NCBI GenBank assembly: GCA_034927505.1
Contig: JAYFPY010000009.1
Span: 1-48,337, forward strand
From: RUG100 sp034927505
GTDB taxonomy: Bacteria > Bacillota > Clostridia > Peptostreptococcales > Anaerovoracaceae
Direction of reading: 5' to 3'
Length of the DNA stretch: 48,337 bases
The position numbers and the translations under genes are program-made. Below the pieces are notes generated by a model. It was not told the DNA's origin. It ran no database searches and saw only the letters and a program-made list of their open reading frames with translations. Below, piece after piece: positions 41,891 through 48,337 of this stretch (within the stretch, counting starts at the first letter, position 1; each line of letters begins with the position of its first letter).

Positions 41891-42394
41891 TCAGGCGTTC
41901 CTGCCGCAGCAGTGCTTGTATTTTTTGCCGCTGCCGCATGGGCACGGATCGTTTCGTCCGACTTTTTTTTCTTTGACTACTGTCTTTGAACGTTTGTAGT
42001 CTTTGGTAATCTTTTCTTTTTTTTCGACATCCAGTATATCATCCCATTGATCGAGAGTATACAGATATGCCGCATCGGCCTTCAGCATATTGAAGTATAG
42101 CTGTTCAAGATCGATCTCGAAGTCCACAGCTGTATCTTCTTTGATGTCTTCCAGTTTCAGCTTTCCGGATATGAGGCTGTCCTGTATGCCGTCGAGGAAT
42201 CCGGTAAAGAGCACCGGATCTGCATCATACTTTTCTACCAGTTCTGTGAATGTTCCCTTGAAATGATCTTTTGGATGATCCAGTATGTCGGAATAGATTC
42301 TCTTTTCCGTGCCGCTGTATTCTTTCCAGAACTCTTCAAATGTATCATCTGTCTGGCTTTGCATCAGTTTGGTCCAGTCTTTGTATAAAGTCAT
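41891..42394 (-). CDS. SEC-C motif protein
   Basis: The 167-residue protein has a helical, acidic body of unknown fold and a C-terminal SEC-C zinc motif GRNDPCPCGSGKKYKHCCG, the same metal-binding tail found at the end of SecA. Such tails bind ribosomes or zinc. The ATG at 42394 has GGAGGGG four bases upstream; longer in-frame starts lie in the hom end. It follows hom by 18 bases and is probably co-transcribed with it, though no functional link is apparent. The body is not recognised. Confidence 0.8.
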   Translation of the reverse strand: MTLYKDWTKLMQSQTDDTFEEFWKEYSGTEKRIYSDILDHPKDHFKGTFTELVEKYDADPVLFTGFLDGIQDSLISGKLKLEDIKEDTAVDFEIDLEQLYFNMLKADAAYLYTLDQWDDILDVEKKEKITKDYKRSKTVVKEKKVGRNDPCPCGSGKKYKHCCGRNA

Positions 42395-42411
42395 TTTTCC
42401 CCTCCGTAACA

Positions 42412-43377
42412 TCAAATGTTTTTTGCGATTTCCATAACGTCGCCCATTACTGCGCTCCCCGTAGGAAGAGGGCCTGCGCCTTTACCGTAGAACATCAGCT
42501 CGTCGACTGCATTCCCCTTTACGAATATAGCGTTGAATTCATCATTTACAGTCGCCAGGGGATGTTCAACAGGCAGTTCCATCGGCTTTACACTGTATTC
42601 GATGCGGTCGCCTGTTTTCTTTGCCTGAGCGATCAGTTTTATCTTGCAGTTTTTCGCTGCTGCTTTTTCGATGTGCTCTTTCGTGATGCCGCTGATCCCT
42701 TCAGTCGGTATTTCCGTAGGCGGGACATATTTTCCGAATGTGAGAGCCATCAGTATGGAAAGCTTGTTTGCAACATCGATCCCCTCTACATCGGCGGTAG
42801 GATCGGCCTCTGCAAATCCTTTTTCCTGAGCTGTCTTCAGCACGTCCGCGTATTCAAGACCATGCTCGGTCATCTGTGTCATTATATAATTTGTGGTACC
42901 GTTGAGGATACCCAGTATCTCTTCGTATTTATTGGCTCTGAGCACTGTGGTCAGGGCATTGAGTATTGGGATGCCGCCGCCGACGGATGCTTCGAATCTC
43001 ATTTCTACATTGTTTTTCTTTGCAGTCTCCATCAGCTTGTCGAAATTTGCCGCTACTGCCGCTTTGTTTGCAGTCACCACGCTCTTGCCGCTCTCCAGTG
43101 CCTTCAGCATGAATGAGGTTGCAGGCTCGATGCCTCCCAGCAGTTCTATAACTATTTTTATTTCAGGGTCATTGAAGATCTCGTCGGGATCCTGGGTGAA
43201 CATATCAGGCGTTACGGTGATGCCTCTGTCCTTTTCAACATCTCTCTCCAGTATTTTTGTGATCCTGATATCCCGTCCGGATGCAGCTTCGATCTGGTCA
43301 CGGTTCATTTCAAGAGTCTTGTAAGTCCCTGTGCCTATATTGCCCAGACCAAGCAGCCCGATTTTGATAGTTTTCAT
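42412..43377 (-). CDS. hom: homoserine dehydrogenase, short form without ACT domain
   Basis: The enzyme reduces aspartate semialdehyde to homoserine for threonine and methionine synthesis. It has 321 residues: an N-terminal Rossmann motif GLLGLGNIGTGTYKTL, VVTANKAAVA near 97, the family signature GILNGTTNYIMTQM near 158, and the substrate-binding ADPTADVEGIDVANKLSIL near 190. Typical Firmicute enzymes of about 430 residues carry a C-terminal ACT domain for threonine feedback; it is missing here because the protein ends at DVMEIAKNI. AGGAGG lies upstream of the ATG. It is divergent from trmL. Confidence 0.94.
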   Translation of the reverse strand: MKTIKIGLLGLGNIGTGTYKTLEMNRDQIEAASGRDIRITKILERDVEKDRGITVTPDMFTQDPDEIFNDPEIKIVIELLGGIEPATSFMLKALESGKSVVTANKAAVAANFDKLMETAKKNNVEMRFEASVGGGIPILNALTTVLRANKYEEILGILNGTTNYIMTQMTEHGLEYADVLKTAQEKGFAEADPTADVEGIDVANKLSILMALTFGKYVPPTEIPTEGISGITKEHIEKAAAKNCKIKLIAQAKKTGDRIEYSVKPMELPVEHPLATVNDEFNAIFVKGNAVDELMFYGKGAGPLPTGSAVMGDVMEIAKNI

Positions 43378-43413
43378 TTGTTTTCCTCCTAAATTTTCAA
43401 CATGTTATGAAAA

Positions 43414-43442
43414 ATTATATACCAAAATCCCGGATTTGTCTT
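43414..43442 (-). promoter_or_regulatory. probable promoter of hom
   Basis: On the minus strand TATAAT (43419-43414) lies 17 bases after AAGACA (43442-43437), a weaker -35. The plus strand of the same gap carries TTGTCT and TATTAT at 43436-43466 with a 19-base spacer, a possible start for trmL. Confidence 0.45.
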
Positions 43443-43489
43443 TATAAAATACAATTTTTTTATTATGATATACAAAGGAGGAAAGACAT

Positions 43490-43960
43490 ATGGCGATCCA
43501 TTTGGTACTGGTGGAACCTGAAATACCACCCAACACTGGAAATATTGCAAGGACATGCGCGGCAACGGGGAGCGTGCTGCACCTGGTACGGCCGCTGGGG
43601 TTTAGCATCGATGACAAGAGCCTGAAAAGGGCGGGGCTCGACTACTGGCCCTACGTCACTGTAAAGATCCATGACAGCCTGGAAGAATTCATGGAAGAAT
43701 ACAGGGGGCGCACCATGTATCTGGCCACAACAAAGGGCGGGACGGCTTATACAGATGTCAGCTTTTGCGATGAGGACATGATACTGTTTGGCCGCGAGAC
43801 CAGAGGACTGCCCAGGGACTTCATCAAAGCTCACTCTGAGCAGGCCATCAGGATACCCATGAGCGAAGATACGAGGCTGAGATCTCTGAATCTTTCCAAT
43901 TCGGTCGGCATCATTATGTTTGAGGCTTTGAGACAGCTGGGATTTCCAGGTCTTTTATAG
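43490..43960 (+). CDS. trmL: tRNA (cytidine(34)-2'-O)-methyltransferase TrmL
   Basis: This SPOUT-class methyltransferase acts on the wobble base of tRNA-Leu. The 156-residue length is normal. The N-terminal VLVEPEIPPNTGNIARTCAA and the knotted S-adenosylmethionine site are intact: ILFGRETRGLPRDF near 104, then IRIPMSEDTRLRSLNLSNS and GIIMFEALRQLGF. AAAGGAGGAAAG lies before the ATG. It stands alone between hom (divergent) and rpoN. Confidence 0.95.
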   Translation: MAIHLVLVEPEIPPNTGNIARTCAATGSVLHLVRPLGFSIDDKSLKRAGLDYWPYVTVKIHDSLEEFMEEYRGRTMYLATTKGGTAYTDVSFCDEDMILFGRETRGLPRDFIKAHSEQAIRIPMSEDTRLRSLNLSNSVGIIMFEALRQLGFPGLL

Positions 43961-43973
43961 GCGGCCGGGGGTC

Positions 43974-44001
43974 TTGTATTAAAGGGCGGTTATGATATAA
44001 T
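43974..44001 (+). promoter_or_regulatory. promoter of rpoN
   Basis: TTGTAT (43974-43979), 16 bases, then TATAAT (43996-44001), 23 bases before the rpoN start codon. Confidence 0.7.
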
Positions 44002-44024
44002 AAATGTGTACATTTGAGGTGAAA

Positions 44025-45422
44025 ATGAAACTTGGATACAACCTTACAATTGAACAGACGCAAAAACTGACAATGACTCCTGAACTGATACAGGCAATAC
44101 AGATACTGCAGTTCAACACTCAGGAGCTGGAGTCCTATGTTTCGGAACAGCTGCTTACAAATCCGGTCCTTGAACCGGATCATTCGCGTGAAACAAACGA
44201 AACAGAGGAGATCAAACCGAAAGAAGAAAACAAGGAGGATGCTCTGTCGGACTATATCAAGGAAAGGGAATTCGATGATATAAGTTACAAACAGAGAGAC
44301 TATTCCAAGAGAGAAAAAGAAAATACATTTGAAAAATATGTTTCGGCTGAGATTACTTTGCCGGAACATCTTATGTTTCAGCTGCAGTTTGCCAGCAAGA
44401 AAACCAAGTGCAGACAGATAGGCCGATATATAATAGAATCGCTGGATGAAAACGGTTACATGACCAGCACCGAGGAGGAGATAGCGGAGGCACTCCACAC
44501 ATGTATAGAGAATGTGGACAAGGTCCTCAAGCTGATACAGACTTTCGACCCGGTGGGCGTGGCTGCCTGCGATCTTGGACATTGCCTTCTGGCACAGCTG
44601 GATAATCAGGGCAAGAAAACTGTGGAATTCGAGAAGGTGCTGACAGAGCATCTTGAAGATCTGGCAGCAAACAGACTGAACGTCATAGCAAGGGATCTGA
44701 AGATGCCTGTGGTAGATGTGCAGAAAATGGCAGATGAGATAAAAACTCTGGATCCCAGACCGGGCAGACAGTTTGCAAGTATGCAGGATGAAACCAGATA
44801 CATCATCCCGGATGTGCATGTGGAAAAGATCAACGGCGATTATGTGATCACTATGAACGAGACCAATGTTCCCGGACTGATGGTCAGTTCGTATTACAGA
44901 AAGGTACTGGCGGAATCCAAAAATGACGACAAATTGTCGTCATATCTGTCGGAAAGACTGAATTCGGCAATGTGGCTCATAAAGAGCATAGAGCAGCGCA
45001 AACAGACTATACTCAACGTAGTGACAACTATAGTGGAGTATCAGAAGGATTTTTTCGACAAGGGAGAAAAACATCTGAAGACACTGACTCTGAAACAGGT
45101 CGCCGATGAGATCGGGATACATGAATCCACGGTGAGCAGATCTATAAACGGAAAATACATGCAGAGCCCAAGAGGCGTGTTCGAACTGAAATATTTTTTT
45201 ACTGCGGGAGTGCAGAAAGAGGGAGGAGACAGCATCTCTTCTACAGGCATCAAGAAATACATAAGGGAGCTTATCGACGCAGAGGATCAAAAGTCTCCTC
45301 ACAGCGATCAGATGATAGTCCGGATGCTGGAGCAGCGGGGCATAAAAATATCAAGAAGGACAGTGGCAAAATACAGAGACGAGATGAACATTTTATCTTC
45401 GTCGAAAAGAAAACGTTATTAA
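44025..45422 (+). CDS. rpoN: RNA polymerase sigma-54 factor
   Basis: Sigma-54 directs RNA polymerase to -24/-12 promoters and needs an activating AAA+ enhancer-binding protein. The 465-residue protein starts at ATG 44025 (GAGGTGAAA upstream); an in-frame ATG at 44004 adds seven unlikely residues. Region I is present (QKLTMTPELIQAIQILQFNT), followed by an acidic region II, the core-binding domain, the helix-turn-helix (QVADEIGIHESTVSRSINGK near 360) and the C-terminal RpoN box SRRTVAKYRDEMNI. No enhancer-binding protein gene and no clear -24/-12 promoter is seen in the window. Confidence 0.97.
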   Translation: MKLGYNLTIEQTQKLTMTPELIQAIQILQFNTQELESYVSEQLLTNPVLEPDHSRETNETEEIKPKEENKEDALSDYIKEREFDDISYKQRDYSKREKENTFEKYVSAEITLPEHLMFQLQFASKKTKCRQIGRYIIESLDENGYMTSTEEEIAEALHTCIENVDKVLKLIQTFDPVGVAACDLGHCLLAQLDNQGKKTVEFEKVLTEHLEDLAANRLNVIARDLKMPVVDVQKMADEIKTLDPRPGRQFASMQDETRYIIPDVHVEKINGDYVITMNETNVPGLMVSSYYRKVLAESKNDDKLSSYLSERLNSAMWLIKSIEQRKQTILNVVTTIVEYQKDFFDKGEKHLKTLTLKQVADEIGIHESTVSRSINGKYMQSPRGVFELKYFFTAGVQKEGGDSISSTGIKKYIRELIDAEDQKSPHSDQMIVRMLEQRGIKISRRTVAKYRDEMNILSSSKRKRY

Positions 45423-45623
45423 TTATTTTTAACACCTAAAAAACAGCATCAGAGAAATACAAAAAAGGGAAAAACTCCCAGGGTATTGAAAACACTGGCT
45501 CCGAGCAGTCAGCAGAATGTGTCTGGCGATTTCAAACCCAACAATAATGAACATACGTTCAAGGACATTGACGGCAAGTTCAAGGCTATTAGGAACACAT
45601 TAGGAACAAACATAAAAAAATAA
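45423..45623 (+). pseudogene. coding-like remnant behind rpoN
   Basis: In the same frame as rpoN, past its stop, 66 codons stay open to a TAA at 45621. From the TTG at 45486 the reading LKTLAPSSQQNVSGDFKPNN then NEHTFKDIDGKFKAIRNTLG has balanced protein-like composition. There is no ATG and only a weak AGGG site. It is either a fragment of a lost gene or a very small TTG-initiated one. No family is recognised. Confidence 0.4.
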
Positions 45624-45673
45624 GAGGAATGAAAAGGTCATAAAAATTTTCATAAATTGCAATTTCAAATTGA

Positions 45674-45781
45674 ACACTTTTTGTAAAAATCGAATTTCCC
45701 AACGAGACAAAAGTGGATGTGGATCCGGACGGATATGATTCTTTCGTGATAGACGATGATAGATATATCAAAGTTGAATGA
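45674..45781 (+). pseudogene. second coding-like remnant, 3' end of a lost gene
   Basis: An open stretch without a start codon reads LFVKIEFPNETKVDVDPDGY and then DSFVIDDDRYIKVE before a TGA at 45779. The acidic, strand-like pattern looks like the last part of a real protein. Together with the previous remnant it marks a decayed locus. No family is recognised. Confidence 0.4.
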
Positions 45782-45832
45782 CGGCAAAACGAATGTGACA
45801 GAATTGTCAGAAAAAAAATGTCTAATTTGGGA

Positions 45833-45861
45833 TTGACACTTTTACACGGGACTCCTATACT
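45833..45861 (+). promoter_or_regulatory. strong sigma-A promoter of the amidase gene pair
   Basis: A consensus TTGACA (45833-45838), 17 bases, then TATACT (45856-45861). Transcription should start near 45868. Confidence 0.8.
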
Positions 45862-45867
45862 TAAATT

Positions 45868-45935
45868 AACAGAAAACTACGAACTGTATTAGGGAACAGT
45901 GCCACCTGATACAGTTCATTTTTTTGGCACTAGAA
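45868..45935 (+). promoter_or_regulatory. leader with intrinsic terminator and pseudoknot-type alternative pairing
   Basis: GAACTGTAT (45881-45889) pairs with ATACAGTTC (45909-45917), and ATTTTTTT follows: an intrinsic terminator about 50 bases after the transcription start and before the gene. Within its loop AGTGCCA (45898-45904) is complementary to TGGCACT (45925-45931), just beyond the T-run. The second pairing spans the 3' arm and T-run and would make an H-type pseudoknot with, or compete against, the terminator. This is the layout of a small attenuator. No known riboswitch class is recognised. Confidence 0.55.
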
Positions 45936-45982
45936 AGGAATGATCAGAGAGATAGTGTATTAGTAAAAGATAGGAGTGTGTT

Positions 45983-47290
45983 ATGAAAGAAATATTAGTA
46001 ATGGGTTTAGCAATAATGGTTACTGTATTGTTGGTGCCAACATATGGGTTTGCAGATGTTGCTACTGCAAAAGAAATATCCAAAGATGCACAAAGTGAGT
46101 TCACAAACGAAGTAGAAGAGGCACAATTGACAGATAAAAGCATTGAGCAAAAGTTTGAAACATCAAAAGAAATGGATGGTCTTGGTAATGTTAAATACCA
46201 TGATGCTATAGAAATATATGGTGATGAATATAAATTGTTTCCAACTTTTGACAATGTGAATTATTCTTTGAATCAAATTACTAAAAGATGTACATCAATT
46301 CTTACAGACATGCAAAATCGTTATTCAATAGGGCCGTTTAATAGTACTACTGTACAAAACTATATTATTTATTTCTGGAGATATATTCAGGAATTGGATG
46401 ATGAGGGGGATTTCTCGCAAAATAAAAAAGATGAAATATTACTTTTTTCAAATTTCATTGACATATTTGAAAATGAAGATGCGAATAATGAAATTATTTC
46501 ACTGATAGGAACATTAAATAATGAATCTTTGAGTTACGATTATAGAGTTAGTGCAGTTGAAGAATTGACCGCAATGGTTCCGTACAATACGGGTGCGAGA
46601 GAAGGTATTGGAATATTACAAGAGAGTGTGGATAATATCACTATAGAAGACAATGAAAATGCCCTATTGTTATCTACTGCAATACCCAGTAGTGCAACGG
46701 TAGAATCATATGTTGGAAACAAAAAATTCAATGTGACAAAAGGCGTTGCATATGCAGACAAGTACGCAACAAGTGGAAACGTTAATAAGTATAGTGCTTG
46801 TCGTAATGATTGCACTAATTTCACCTCACAGATCAAACACGAAGGGGGTGTTCCGACATATAAGAAGTTTAGTCAAGACGGAGCGTGGACCTATAAAGTG
46901 ATACATAATACTGTTTATCCCACACTTGAATACACCCCTCGTTGGTGTAATTCTAATAAATTCGGCACTTTCTTTGGAGTAAAAAGTAAGTATTCTGCAA
47001 AATCTTATGGTAGTAAGTATAAAGCTTTTGTAAACTTTGCTGCTGCTATAAAGAAGGGCTCTTTTATTTCAATAGACGGTACAGGAGATGGTTCTTGGGA
47101 TCATTCAGGGTTCGTTTCGCACGTTTTTCATAAGGGAGACAATTCAAGGAAATCAATTAGTTATCATGGCTACAAATATAAGGATTTTAAAGTTGCGCAA
47201 CATAGTAAAAATTATAATAGGTGGGCTTCAGATTCGAATAATGACTGGGAAGTACAAGGGTCCTCTGTTGTGTATGCAATAATCAAATGA
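45983..47290 (+). CDS. secreted Amidase_6-type (Cys/His) hydrolase
   Basis: The 435-residue protein has a signal peptide of about 1-24 (cleavage after GFA). A helical, acidic middle of about 25-235 is not recognised. The C-terminal domain matches the putative amidase family Amidase_6: GVAYADKYATSGNVNKYSA, then NDCTNFTSQIKHEGGVPTYK with the candidate catalytic Cys near residue 276, AWTYK, and WDHSGFVSHVF with the catalytic His near 373. Such domains are papain/NlpC-like and probably cut peptide or amide bonds in the cell wall. Codon use is visibly AT-rich compared with genes to the left, which suggests transfer. It follows an attenuator-like leader, and the next gene is a membrane-anchored unknown. 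Confidence 0.8.
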   Translation: MKEILVMGLAIMVTVLLVPTYGFADVATAKEISKDAQSEFTNEVEEAQLTDKSIEQKFETSKEMDGLGNVKYHDAIEIYGDEYKLFPTFDNVNYSLNQITKRCTSILTDMQNRYSIGPFNSTTVQNYIIYFWRYIQELDDEGDFSQNKKDEILLFSNFIDIFENEDANNEIISLIGTLNNESLSYDYRVSAVEELTAMVPYNTGAREGIGILQESVDNITIEDNENALLLSTAIPSSATVESYVGNKKFNVTKGVAYADKYATSGNVNKYSACRNDCTNFTSQIKHEGGVPTYKKFSQDGAWTYKVIHNTVYPTLEYTPRWCNSNKFGTFFGVKSKYSAKSYGSKYKAFVNFAAAIKKGSFISIDGTGDGSWDHSGFVSHVFHKGDNSRKSISYHGYKYKDFKVAQHSKNYNRWASDSNNDWEVQGSSVVYAIIK

Positions 47291-47322
47291 CAAAATTCTA
47301 TTCATGCAGGAGGTAATAACAA

Positions 47323-47829
47323 ATGCGAAAAAAAAAGTACATAATTATTGTTTTGATTATTATTGCTATTGCAATCACTTTTTCTTTGATTAAAGTATTA
47401 TATTATCCGGTATCTTTGAATGAATCACAGAAAACTCAAGTTGTGAAAGTATTGGAAAATAAAGATGCGAAAGATGATTATGTAACATACTATCATATTT
47501 CATTCCGTGGGATGAAGCAAAAAAAAGATGGGCAGGCGGAATTGTATACGCATTTTGCATCTAATTCGTATACTATATCGGAAAAAAAGATAACGCAAGC
47601 AGACTCATCGCAAGGGGCTATGTGGATTTTGGTACGTTTGGATGATTCTCAAAATATACAGGTTGTGGAATATGAAAATGTATCGAAGGATATGGCCGGT
47701 GTGACAAAGGAACAATTTGAACGATTCCCCGTTTTATTGAGAACAACAATTTGGGGACACAGCGCCAAGAAATATGCCAAATTAGATCAACAGAAAGCAG
47801 AACGGTATTTTGAACAAAACAACAATTAG
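47323..47829 (+). CDS. membrane-anchored protein of unknown function, partner of the amidase
   Basis: The 168-residue protein has a short basic N-terminus (MRKKK), one membrane helix (about 6-25) and an extracellular domain of about 140 residues with mixed strands and helices and no cysteines. I do not recognise a family. It lies 32 bases after the amidase gene, with GCAGGAGGT before the ATG, and shares its AT-rich composition, so the two probably arrived together and are co-transcribed. A role as regulator, immunity factor or partner of the amidase is possible but is only inference. Confidence 0.65.
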   Translation: MRKKKYIIIVLIIIAIAITFSLIKVLYYPVSLNESQKTQVVKVLENKDAKDDYVTYYHISFRGMKQKKDGQAELYTHFASNSYTISEKKITQADSSQGAMWILVRLDDSQNIQVVEYENVSKDMAGVTKEQFERFPVLLRTTIWGHSAKKYAKLDQQKAERYFEQNNN

Positions 47830-47938
47830 AGACGGTTGAAAAGTAAGCGCTTAATAACCGGGTGCCTTTAATCCAGAGGATCCATATGCGGAAATACTGG
47901 GTCGACCAATAAACTCATACAGAAACGGAGCAGAGCAT

Positions 47939-48313
47939 ATGGATAAAGTAACCTTGGTAAAATCACAACTGAAACTGGAACACTGGAGACAAGTGATCGC
48001 AGAATGTCAGTCCAGCGATATGCAGGTCAAAGACTGGCTCGAACAGAATGATATCAGCAGAGATCAGTATTACTACTGGCTGCGCAAAGTGCGTGAACAA
48101 GCTGTAAAAAACATTCCTGTCGATCCAGCCGATGTGCCGATGGTCGCAGGTCAAGACAATGTGGTATTCAAACCACTGGAGATCACATCTCCTGCAAATA
48201 CTATGCAGACAGCTGCAGTCATACATCTTTCTCAGGCTACGATAGAGATCGCAAAAGGAGCAGACAAACAAACTGTAGAGGCAGTGCTCAGTGCATTGAG
48301 GTCTGTATGTTAG
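47939..48313 (+). CDS. tnpA: IS66-family TnpA accessory protein
   Basis: The protein has 124 residues. The N-terminal helix-turn-helix-like part (HWRQVIAECQSSDMQVKDWL then ISRDQYYYWLRKVRE) is the usual IS66 TnpA pattern, found upstream of TnpB and the TnpC transposase. The rest is a less conserved tail ending VLSALRSVC. A GGAG site precedes the ATG. Its end overlaps the tnpB start. TnpA is needed together with TnpB and TnpC for transposition of this family. Confidence 0.85.
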   Translation: MDKVTLVKSQLKLEHWRQVIAECQSSDMQVKDWLEQNDISRDQYYYWLRKVREQAVKNIPVDPADVPMVAGQDNVVFKPLEITSPANTMQTAAVIHLSQATIEIAKGADKQTVEAVLSALRSVC

Positions 48314-48337
48314 GAGACATAAGCGGAGTCAGCAAAA
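48307..48337 (+). CDS. tnpB: IS66-family TnpB, first codons only
   Basis: From the ATG at 48307, seven bases inside tnpA, the frame reads MLGDISGVSK to the window edge. IS66 TnpB proteins begin this way (ML-D-S-V). Partial gene, cut by the window. Confidence 0.65.
   Translation, partial: MLGDISGVSK

Larger units (their letters stand above)
47843..48337 (+). mobile_element. left end of an IS66-family insertion sequence (cut by window edge)
   Basis: The element appears to start with GTAAGCGCTTAATAACCGGG; IS66-family ends begin GTAA. It then carries tnpA and the first codons of tnpB in the family order. The right end, tnpC and target duplication lie beyond the window, so the boundary at 47843 is a prediction. 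Confidence 0.75.

Noticed and set aside
45915..45945. Sigma-54 (-24/-12) promoter at TTTTGGCACTAGAAAGG
   Set aside because: TTGGCAC matches the -24 element but no TTGCA-like -12 element follows at the right distance; the sequence is better explained by pairing with AGTGCCA.

Overview
The window looks like chromosomal DNA from a strictly anaerobic, Gram-positive member of the Clostridia, possibly a gut or oral lineage near the Anaerovoracaceae; that placement is inference. The basis is T-box control of an aminoacyl-tRNA synthetase, strong AGGAGG-type ribosome sites, an energy-converting Ech-type NiFe hydrogenase, sigma-54, secreted Ig/Fn3-like surface proteins, and a DUF4176-type small-protein cassette of the kind found around Firmicute type VII secretion loci. 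No rRNA, tRNA or CRISPR array was found.

Layout. 1-4352: an accessory stretch with a 5'-truncated gltX piece at the left edge, a DUF2628-like membrane protein, a secreted DUF11-type surface protein followed by the 3' tail of a lost Big_2 adhesin, a three-gene DUF4176 / small-helical-protein cassette, and repeat-rich non-coding DNA. 4353-20686: a promoter and valine T-box leader drive a collinear, often overlapping run of twelve housekeeping genes (valS, folC, a lipid kinase, a GNAT, plsX, rnc, smc, ftsY, der, plsY, gpsA, miaB) that join tRNA charging, folate, phospholipid synthesis, RNA processing, chromosome condensation and membrane protein targeting. 20718-26185: echABCDEF, a complete membrane-bound hydrogenase with its own promoter, a candidate operator and a terminator; its EchF carries a second ferredoxin domain.

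26197-36225: fabZ, an apparently 5'-truncated Fn3-type surface protein, a TM2 protein, a frameshifted membrane/HD-domain gene and a 2412-residue secreted repeat adhesin. 36229-40620: a YwaF-like membrane protein on the minus strand, then an NCS1 permease and a dihydropyrimidinase/hydantoinase, which together suggest uptake and ring opening of hydantoins or pyrimidines; a compact structured element of unknown nature lies between them. 40694-45422: nth, a YbaK/ProX-type deacylase, hom and a SEC-C protein on the minus strand, trmL and rpoN.

45423-48337: this part differs from the rest. Coding-like remnants follow rpoN, then comes a strong promoter with a short leader holding a terminator and a pseudoknot-type alternative pairing, then two visibly AT-rich genes (a secreted Amidase_6-type protein and a membrane-anchored unknown), then the left end of an IS66-family element with tnpA and the first codons of tnpB. 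It looks like acquired DNA.

Most worth a second look are the leader and amidase pair, the doubled EchF, the one-base frameshift in the HD gene, the structured element before the hydantoinase, and the signs that surface-protein genes are being shuffled and broken here.
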